Shown one piece after another: positions 1-4,620 of a stretch of 7,836 nt of DNA (position 1 is its first letter; every line of letters begins with the position of its first letter). Origin of the DNA: Lachnospiraceae bacterium UBA3641. GTDB taxonomy: Bacteria > Bacillota > Clostridia > Lachnospirales > Lachnospiraceae. The notes beneath the pieces were generated by a model. It was not told where the DNA came from and did no database searches. It worked only from the letters and a program-made list of their open reading frames with translations. The position numbers were made by a program, and so were the translations under genes. The stretch is taken from NCBI GenBank assembly GCA_002373875.1, contig DFKQ01000038.1, positions 1-7,836 of the forward strand, written 5' to 3'.

Positions 1-398
1 ATTATCTTCTCCCAGTCCCACTGGTCCACGTACAGGGAATGCAGGTTGTCGGTATCCTCGTCACGTCTTATGGCTGTCATATCGGTATAGAGACCTTCTC
101 CGTGGGCAAAGCCGTACTTCTTAAGAGCCATCCTCTTCCACTTGGCAAGGGAATGAACAATCTCGACCTCCTTATCACCCTGCTCCCTTATACCGAACTT
201 AACGGGACGCTCAACACCGTTCAAGTTATCGTTAAGTCCCGACTCGGGCCATACAAAAAGGGGAGCCGATACACGGGTAAGGTTTAATTCCTTGGCCAGA
301 GCCCTCTCGAAATAATCCTTTACTTCCTTTATAAATACTTCCGTATCCTTGATCGTCTGCGGACTTTTATATCCTGCCGGTATGTTCAGTCTACCCAT
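1..398 (-). CDS. asnA: Aspartate--ammonia ligase (asparagine synthetase A), 5' part only
   Basis: AsnA makes asparagine from aspartate, ammonia and ATP in the cytoplasm, through an aspartyl-adenylate, using a fold related to class II aminoacyl-tRNA synthetases. I translated 132 codons before the window edge; the family is about 330-340 residues, so the C-terminal 60% is missing. Diagnostic stretches are VHSLAKWKR (81-89), GEGLYTDMTAIRRDED (100-115) and LHSLYVDQWDWEK (119-131), which match E. coli AsnA closely, and the N-terminus starts in the usual clostridial way. ATG 398-396 is chosen because GAGGAG lies at 410-405 with ideal spacing. An in-frame ATG at 467-465 would add 23 residues but overlaps the -10 box, so it is unlikely to be used. 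No T-box leader is seen, although some Firmicutes asnA genes have one. The identification is firm; regulation is inferred. Confidence 0.96.
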   Translation of the reverse strand, partial: MGRLNIPAGYKSPQTIKDTEVFIKEVKDYFERALAKELNLTRVSAPLFVWPESGLNDNLNGVERPVKFGIREQGDKEVEIVHSLAKWKRMALKKYGFAHGEGLYTDMTAIRRDEDTDNLHSLYVDQWDWEKI

Positions 399-431
399 TA
401 TCTTCTCCTCAAATATCAAAACAATCAAACA

Positions 432-462
432 GAGCGGCCTGTCTGATACCAACAGACCACTC
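432..462 (-). ncRNA. Leader hairpin upstream of asnA (or terminator of the gene before it)
   Basis: In the minus-strand RNA, bases 462-451 pair with 443-432 in a continuous 12-bp stem around a 7-base loop (GGUAUCA). Three of the pairs are G-U (459/435, 456/438, 451/443). In plus-strand RNA the same positions would be C-A mismatches, so the structure belongs to minus-strand transcripts. It sits between the metallopeptidase gene and asnA and is followed by a loosely T-rich run (TGTTTGATTGTTTT). It could stabilise the 5' end of asnA mRNA, act as an attenuator, or end transcription from the upstream gene. The T-run is interrupted, so terminator strength is doubtful. Confidence 0.55.
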
Positions 463-465
463 CAC

Positions 466-494
466 ATTATAAACTCGCTTTAATTCCCGCGCAA
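466..494 (-). promoter_or_regulatory. Probable sigma-A promoter of asnA
   Basis: A perfect -10 box TATAAT lies at 471-466. A weak -35 candidate TTGCGC lies at 494-489, with a 17-bp spacer. Transcription would begin near 459, at the base of the 432-462 hairpin, giving a leader of about 60 nt before the asnA start codon. Confidence 0.5.
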
Positions 495-506
495 GTATTA
501 TTTATA

Positions 507-536
507 AAGACAAAGGGACGGTTCAGGAAGCGTCTT
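507..536 (+). repeat. GGGACGGTTC repeat, copy 1 (short, degenerate)
   Basis: AAGACA...GGGACGGTTC...GTCTT, bounded by the inverted pair AAGAC (507-511) and GTCTT (532-536), begins 2 bp past the stop codon of the metallopeptidase gene. The same three blocks occur in opposite orientation at 2451-2477. I remember elements with this core as recurrent in Clostridia genomes, but cannot confirm that here. The stem is only 5 bp with a 20-nt loop, so it would be a poor terminator. Confidence 0.6.
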
Positions 537-538
537 CA

Positions 539-1081
539 TCACCTGAGATACAGGCTCCCTTCTTCCTTAAGCCACTTCCTGCACTGCCTGTAGTCAGGTA
601 TTACCTCCACAACAAGAGCCCAGAACTTCTTTGAATGGTTCATTTCCTTCCGGTGGCAGAGCTCATGGACTATAACATAGTCCCTTACGTGCTCTGGTGC
701 CTTCATGAGCATACAGTTAAAGTTAAGGTTCCCCTTCCTGCTGCAGCTCCCCCAAAGGGTCTTCTGGTTCCTTATCGTGATGTGACCGTAGGTAACTCCT
801 ATAATCCCCGCATAGTAGCTGACCCTGCCCGGTATGACTTTAAGGGCTTCCTCTTTAAGGTTCCTTAGCTCCCACCTGCCTATCGGCTCTATGGCCCCGG
901 CTTTCGCCATCCTCTCTTCGGCCATCTTCACATGCTTGCTAATCCAGGCATCCTTCTCAATAAGGAACTTCTCTATCTCATATTTCGGGACCCGCATGGG
1001 TACTCGGACCAAAAGCTGCGCCTTTTCATTTATCTCGATCGATATGGTTTTCCTTCTGCTTCTTATAAGTTCATAATCCAT
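539..1081 (-). CDS. YgjP-like zinc metallopeptidase (DUF45/M48-like), short form
   Basis: A predicted cytoplasmic metal-dependent protease of the YgjP/WLM-related family (PF01863); its substrate is unknown. Family landmarks seen: the N-terminal RSRRKTISIEI strand (7-17), the TLWGSCS motif (108-114), and the zinc site HELCH (H139, E140, H143) with a third ligand at H149 in MNHSKKFW. At 180 residues it is shorter than the usual 230 or so. The stretch between the WISKH helix (46-50) and the GRVSYYA segment is compressed, so the beta-strand region often containing a YLG-type motif appears absent. All catalytic residues are retained. The start at 1081 has no Shine-Dalgarno; the next ATG is out of frame. 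The gene is divergent from the hydrolase at 1161, and its stop almost touches the 507-536 repeat. Confidence 0.88.
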   Translation of the reverse strand: MDYELIRSRRKTISIEINEKAQLLVRVPMRVPKYEIEKFLIEKDAWISKHVKMAEERMAKAGAIEPIGRWELRNLKEEALKVIPGRVSYYAGIIGVTYGHITIRNQKTLWGSCSRKGNLNFNCMLMKAPEHVRDYVIVHELCHRKEMNHSKKFWALVVEVIPDYRQCRKWLKEEGSLYLR

Positions 1082-1087
1082 TCGTAA

Positions 1088-1117
1088 ATATTAACACACA
1101 ATTTGTATATCTGTCAT
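1088..1117 (-). promoter_or_regulatory. Candidate promoter of the YgjP-like gene
   Basis: A -35 candidate ATGACA (1117-1112, 5 of 6 consensus) is followed by an 18-bp spacer and a -10 candidate TAATAT (1093-1088, 4 of 6). The predicted transcription start falls at about 1082-1081, on the A of the start codon. With no Shine-Dalgarno visible, this would give a leaderless mRNA. Confidence 0.35.
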
Positions 1118-1134
1118 CTGCATGGTACATTTTA

Positions 1135-1155
1135 TGATATAATAACAGTCAGGTG
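1135..1155 (+). promoter_or_regulatory. Extended -10 promoter and ribosome binding site of the hydrolase gene
   Basis: TGATATAAT at 1135-1143 is a perfect extended -10 (TGnTATAAT); no good -35 is present, as is typical of this promoter class. The start would fall near 1150, directly in front of the Shine-Dalgarno AGGTG (1151-1155). The leader would thus be only about 10 nt, and the SD lies 5 nt from ATG 1161. Confidence 0.55.
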
Positions 1156-1160
1156 AAAAA

Positions 1161-2066
1161 ATGAAGGATCTCGAAGAAGTAAAAATACAATCAACCGACG
1201 GACAGACCCTGTCCCTTGCGGTTTATGAATCAGGAGATGCCCGCGGCTGCATACAGCTTATACACGGCATGGCCGAACACAAGGAACGTTATGATGATTT
1301 TGCGCGTTTCCTTAACGAGAATGGATACAATGTCATAACGTCGGATCTGAGGGGACATGGCAAGGACGCTCCTCTTCTGTCGCATATTTCGGATAAGGAC
1401 GGAGATAAACTGCTTATATCGGACCAGCAGGCAATAACAGCTTATATCAATGGCAGGTTCGGGAACATGCCGGTATATCTGTTCGCCCATTCCATGGGAA
1501 CAATCATCGCAAGGGTATTGCTTCAGTCGGATTCAGGCAGATACCGCAAGGCCGTATTCAGCGGCTACGTATGTCCCAATCCCTTAAGCGGATTTGCATT
1601 GTTACTAAGCAACATGATCAGGTACTTCAAGGGAAGCAGGAAGCGTTCAAGGCTTCTTACCTCTCTTGCCCTTGGACCGTATATCATTTCGGTCAGTAAC
1701 CGAAAAACTCCTCATGACTGGCTGACCTATAATGAGGCTAATGTCGAAGCATATATTAACGATCCCTTATCGGGTGTTGAATTTACGACAGGCTCCTACT
1801 CCGCACTTTTTGCCCTGACCTCCAAAATGAGCAGGGCATCCGGATACAGGAATGTCAATCCTGAGCTTGATATCCTTCTTTTAAGCGGCATTGACGACCC
1901 TTGTGCGGGAGGAAGCAAGGGGCGATCAGCCAGTAAAGAGGTGCTTGAAGCCGCAGGCTTTAAGAATATTTCCGTTATCACATACCGGGCCATGCGGCAT
2001 GAGATCCTAAATGAAACCGATAAAGGACTTGTCTACAGGGATGTCCTTGACTTTCTGAACAAATAG
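1161..2066 (+). CDS. Alpha/beta hydrolase, monoacylglycerol lipase/lysophospholipase type
   Basis: A serine hydrolase of the PldB/serine aminopeptidase S33 (Hydrolase_4) group, predicted to cleave ester bonds of monoacylglycerols, lysophospholipids or similar esters. Seen in order: oxyanion-hole strand QLIHGMAEH (32-40), the SDLRGHG motif (61-67), nucleophile elbow AHSMG with Ser111, an acid residue in LLLSGIDDP (Asp245 or Asp246), and His280 in MRHEILNE. At 301 residues it has the full family length, with an insert/lid of about residues 140-215. There is no signal peptide or membrane segment, so it is probably cytoplasmic. It is the only plus-strand gene, transcribed alone from the 1135 promoter, and converges on the small gene ending at 2090 with no clear terminator in the 23-bp gap. 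The natural substrate cannot be told from sequence. Confidence 0.93.
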   Translation: MKDLEEVKIQSTDGQTLSLAVYESGDARGCIQLIHGMAEHKERYDDFARFLNENGYNVITSDLRGHGKDAPLLSHISDKDGDKLLISDQQAITAYINGRFGNMPVYLFAHSMGTIIARVLLQSDSGRYRKAVFSGYVCPNPLSGFALLLSNMIRYFKGSRKRSRLLTSLALGPYIISVSNRKTPHDWLTYNEANVEAYINDPLSGVEFTTGSYSALFALTSKMSRASGYRNVNPELDILLLSGIDDPCAGGSKGRSASKEVLEAAGFKNISVITYRAMRHEILNETDKGLVYRDVLDFLNK

Positions 2067-2089
2067 AAGACCGGCTTACCTTCCTCCTG

Positions 2090-2266
2090 TCACATCTGAT
2101 GCCTGACGACCCTATACTCGTCTCCGTTAACGTAATAGGGGCATCCCTTGAAGTCACGCTCCATGAGCCTGGCATAATCATCTTCATCTATATCCATGTC
2201 ACATACATACTCATCGTACTCTTCATCATAGAAATAGTAAGCACATGAGTCACAACTTCCGTTCAT
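2090..2266 (-). CDS. Small acidic Cys-rich protein, DUF6472-like (58 aa)
   Basis: I translated this 58-residue frame from ATG 2266-2264 to TGA 2092-2090. It starts MNGSCDSCAYYFYDEEYDEY and ends EYRVVRHQM. Four cysteines (C5, C8, C22, C42) in a CxxC...C...CP arrangement suggest a small zinc- or metal-binding protein, surrounded by acidic and aromatic residues. The pattern CxxCxxYxYDEEY ... C ... DEDD ... CPYY ... DEYxxVRxQM matches, from memory, the short Lachnospiraceae/Clostridia family DUF6472, whose function is unknown. GGGAG at 2277-2273 is correctly spaced from the start. The gene runs toward the hydrolase, with its upstream side occupied by the perfect palindrome at 2282-2318. It is below common ORF length cut-offs and easily missed. 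Confidence 0.82.
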   Translation of the reverse strand: MNGSCDSCAYYFYDEEYDEYVCDMDIDEDDYARLMERDFKGCPYYVNGDEYRVVRHQM

Positions 2267-2281
2267 ATGATTCTCCCATAA

Positions 2282-2318
2282 TTATAGTAAACGAAATAAA
2301 TAATTTCGTTTACTATAA
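2282..2318. repeat. Perfect palindrome, 16-bp arms, 5-nt loop (copy 1)
   Basis: TTATAGTAAACGAAAT (2282-2297) and its exact reverse complement (2303-2318) enclose AAATA. It lies 4 bp upstream of the Shine-Dalgarno of the small Cys-rich gene. Its first 17 bases from TATAG recur at 7820-7836, upstream of amrA. It could be a mobile palindromic repeat, an operator for a dimeric regulator, or an mRNA hairpin; being perfect, it gives no strand clue. Confidence 0.85.
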
Positions 2319-2332
2319 TAAATCGATGCACA

Positions 2333-2372
2333 CGATTGCGATAGGAAGGGCATCTGCGATGCCTCGCAATCG
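2333..2372. repeat. Compound hairpin at the centre of the repeat cluster
   Basis: CGATTGCG (2333-2340) pairs with CGCAATCG (2365-2372). Inside it, GGCATC (2349-2354) pairs with GATGCC (2358-2363) around a TGC loop, leaving an 8-nt bulge on one side and one base on the other. It lies between the two TATAGTRAACGAA-type palindromes and looks like the core of one composite element. Confidence 0.65.
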
Positions 2373-2378
2373 GCGCAA

Positions 2379-2403
2379 AGTGAACGAATTAAATTCGTTC
2401 ACT
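2379..2403. repeat. Second palindrome, 12-bp arms, related to the first
   Basis: AGTGAACGAATT (2379-2390) and its exact complement (2392-2403) are separated by one A. The AGTRAACGAA core is shared with the 2282 palindrome (AGTAAACGAA). On its right it continues as ATACTATAA, so the outer ends of the 2282-2412 block form imperfect terminal inverted repeats (TTATAGT... / ...ACTATACTATAA), as in a MITE-like element. Confidence 0.75.
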
Positions 2404-2450
2404 ATACTATAACAGGAAACCGCAGAAAACTCCCCGGGTTCCCCAAAATT

Positions 2451-2492
2451 AAGACAAAAGAACCGTCCCCGTGTCTTCCGTCCCCGTGTCTT
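2451..2492 (-). repeat. GGGACGGTTC repeat, copy 2, with 15-bp tandem duplication
   Basis: On the minus strand, AAGACACGGGGACGG occurs twice back to back (2492-2478 and 2477-2463), followed by TTCTTTTGTCTT. AAGACA (2477-2472) can pair with TGTCTT (2456-2451), and AATTTT follows, so this may serve as a weak terminator for the 629-residue gene. The first base of the duplication is the last base of that gene's stop codon. The orientation is opposite to copy 1 at 507-536. Confidence 0.75.
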
Positions 2493-4381
2493 CACATGGT
2501 AAGGAATTTACTCATGACAGCCGATTCACCGGATATCGGGGCTATATCCCAGAGGATCTCTCCGGAATCAGGCGTGCTCACTACAAGGGTTCCGCTTGGT
2601 GCCCCTTCGGGAACGGTGATCTCAAATACTGTCGCTTCACCCCTGTTTGCATCGTGAAACCTTCCCCAGTACTTCTCACGACCTGATTCATCCACCGGTT
2701 CTGCCTCTATGTGCAGGTTTTCACCATCCATAAGGCTGACAACTACCAGCCTGTCATATGCTCCCGGGTCATAAACCTCAGCTTCCTGCATCTTATCAAG
2801 AATTCGTTCCGGTGGATTGACCATCACAAGGGCTGCCGCCCCATCAGGCATCTCGTCTCTAAACCTGCGCCACTGTCTGTTTCCGCCAAGCATATATTCG
2901 TAATAGGACAGGACGGCCTTATCCTGAGGGCGGTACTCTATCTCATGTATGAACTCCTTCTCTCTGCCTGCCTCGTCTATTATCCGGCACTTTGCTCCGA
3001 CCGTCTCTTCATCCATCAATTCAATACCGTAGATCTCGCCTTCATCAACCCATCCGATAAGATGCCCCCAAAAATCAAAAACCTGATTATAATTCGAATA
3101 GACCGCTGTTGACAGATCGTCACCGTGCCAGGTCAGGTTGGCTCCCTCTATTTCGTATTCGAAATCCCCGGAATTGATATTGTAGAATTCATAGATCCCG
3201 ATATGCGGATTGACATGGCAGTCAACGATGATCCAGTCCCCAACCCTTATACAATCCATTATGGCCGTAGCAGCCGGAGCAAGTTCATGTATATCCCGTT
3301 CCCGGCCGTTTATGATGAATTTCGTTCCATCATATGAGAATTCAGGATCGATGTTACCCAGGTCATAAATATTGTAGTAGCTTTGATCGATCTCTTCAAC
3401 CCCGGCTATCTTCCCCTTTTTGTCAAGAAAGACTTCATATATCATAAGGGGATACTCGCTGCTCCACCTGTCAGTCTCAAGCAGATTGCTCATATCTGCC
3501 CCGGATGCAATCTGATAATACCCTGCTTCTATCTCCTTCTTCTCGGAGAAGTAGCCGCCGGTATACCTCCTGCCCGTATATTCATCTTCGGTTTCGTATT
3601 CGTACAGGGTCATGGGCTGAAGCCACACTCCGTCGCTGTCCCTTTCCCAGGCCCAGGCATAGAAGCTCTCATCCGAAACCTTACCTGCCGCCTCATTCAA
3701 ACCCCTGTCACGGACAAACAGCCACTCATTTGAAAAATTCTCATTATCATTCGTATTCCCGTTCACATTAAATGCGTAAGATGAGATCATGGAATCACCG
3801 TTCCCGGTCTCCTTAAGATACAGATAGTCCCTATCTTCGCCTATCCCTATATGAAATATACCGCTCGTCTCATTTGTAACCACATCGTCGTCCGACGCTA
3901 ATGCCTCCCCGGGGATAAGGTCCTTCATATCGTCGAATTCAAGCTCGAACCGGTCGGGGGCTTCATCCTCCGTTGCCATCAGGTGGCTGAATCCTATCGT
4001 GCCGTAGCCGGATGCATCATCCCCGGTCCTTACAAAATCAATCGTCCCCCTGACACCAATCCTTAAGGTCCCGAAATCCTCCCTGCTGTCCCTGTTGATC
4101 ATGGTCCACTCACCTGCCAGAAATTCCAGTATCACATCCTCCGAAGACAGATCAACCTCGTGGGATACTTCCTGCCCGTTAAGGTTAAGGGCCTCCCCCT
4201 CCGCCTCTTCTTCATCCGGATCATTAACATCTTTATTCCCCTCAGCCTGATCGTCAGATGATGCACTTGCCATGCTGCCATCCGGCACATCATTATTATC
4301 CGGTGAATTCTTTATTGAAAAAAACACAAGCCAACCCATAATGATCAGACAGATCATTACACTGATAATTCTTTTAGTCAT
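2492..4381 (-). CDS. Uncharacterised membrane-anchored acidic extracytoplasmic protein
   Basis: I do not recognise the family. The 629 residues begin with a basic MTKR and one hydrophobic segment (about 5-22) without a lipobox, so it is probably an uncleaved signal anchor or a signal peptide. A disordered Ser/Asp/Glu/Asn-rich linker (about 26-65) follows. The rest is strongly acidic and looks beta-rich. EFLAGEWTMINRDSREDFGTLRIG (86-109) resembles the first strand of a small beta-barrel ('amount of change against a baseline') type module, but that is impression only. A middle region is rich in Tyr/Trp and Gly, and the C-terminal part (EATVFEITVPEGAPSGTLVV) reads like a beta-sandwich. No enzyme motif is visible. 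AAGGGA at 4392-4387 is a reasonable ribosome binding site for ATG 4381-4379. It appears monocistronic. A surface-exposed sensory or binding role is a guess. Confidence 0.85.
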   Translation of the reverse strand: MTKRIISVMICLIIMGWLVFFSIKNSPDNNDVPDGSMASASSDDQAEGNKDVNDPDEEEAEGEALNLNGQEVSHEVDLSSEDVILEFLAGEWTMINRDSREDFGTLRIGVRGTIDFVRTGDDASGYGTIGFSHLMATEDEAPDRFELEFDDMKDLIPGEALASDDDVVTNETSGIFHIGIGEDRDYLYLKETGNGDSMISSYAFNVNGNTNDNENFSNEWLFVRDRGLNEAAGKVSDESFYAWAWERDSDGVWLQPMTLYEYETEDEYTGRRYTGGYFSEKKEIEAGYYQIASGADMSNLLETDRWSSEYPLMIYEVFLDKKGKIAGVEEIDQSYYNIYDLGNIDPEFSYDGTKFIINGRERDIHELAPAATAIMDCIRVGDWIIVDCHVNPHIGIYEFYNINSGDFEYEIEGANLTWHGDDLSTAVYSNYNQVFDFWGHLIGWVDEGEIYGIELMDEETVGAKCRIIDEAGREKEFIHEIEYRPQDKAVLSYYEYMLGGNRQWRRFRDEMPDGAAALVMVNPPERILDKMQEAEVYDPGAYDRLVVVSLMDGENLHIEAEPVDESGREKYWGRFHDANRGEATVFEITVPEGAPSGTLVVSTPDSGEILWDIAPISGESAVMSKFLTM

Positions 4382-4620
4382 TTTTATCCCTTATAAATAG
4401 ATTTTTTGAGCCCTCAGCCCCACAAGGTAATGCCCCCTCCTTCATCGGCGGCCAACAGCAGGCTCTTTCGCCTTCGGTTTATGTTTGATCACCACCTTGA
4501 TCTTGGCAGTTGCAAGGCCTCCCGAAAAGGATATCTTCCAAATATTTAAGAACAATCGTCCTGACGGAGGGCAGCGTAATATTTCCTCAATTGGCAGGAT
4601 GAGTCCCCAAAGGTATATAT
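4382..4620. other. 239-bp intergenic gap with no convincing gene
   Basis: It lies between the start of the 629-residue gene and the end of the ABC transporter gene. It should hold the promoter of the former, but only an A/T-rich stretch (TATTTATAAG near 4401-4392) is suggestive. A minus-strand frame is free of stops for about 62 codons up to a TGA near 4457, but has no ATG or ribosome binding site. Short inverted repeats (e.g. CGTCCTGACG near 4558) lack T-runs, so no terminator for the transporter operon is evident. Confidence 0.5.

Noticed and set aside
465..467. Upstream in-frame ATG extending AsnA by 23 residues
   Set aside because: It overlaps the TATAAT box, encodes a hydrophobic stretch absent from AsnA proteins and has no Shine-Dalgarno, whereas ATG 398 has an ideal one.
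418..500. T-box riboswitch upstream of asnA
   Set aside because: The 140-bp spacer is too short for a full T-box leader and lacks the TGGNACCGCG antiterminator motif; the hairpin there has a different sequence.
1978..2187. Minus-strand 69-codon frame overlapping the hydrolase 3' end and the small Cys-rich gene
   Set aside because: It lies in a different frame from the Cys-rich gene, has no ribosome binding site and no recognisable composition; the 2090-2266 frame is clearly the real one.
2282..2492. CRISPR array
   Set aside because: The repeats are palindromes and a two-unit tandem without regular spacers, and no cas gene is nearby.
2313..2495. Minus-strand 60-codon frame through the repeat cluster
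   Set aside because: It translates repeats and hairpins and has no plausible ribosome binding site; its composition reflects the repeats.
2711..3733. Long plus-strand frames inside the 629-residue gene
   Set aside because: They are antisense shadows of a 629-codon frame with its own ribosome binding site and signal anchor; none has coherent protein features.
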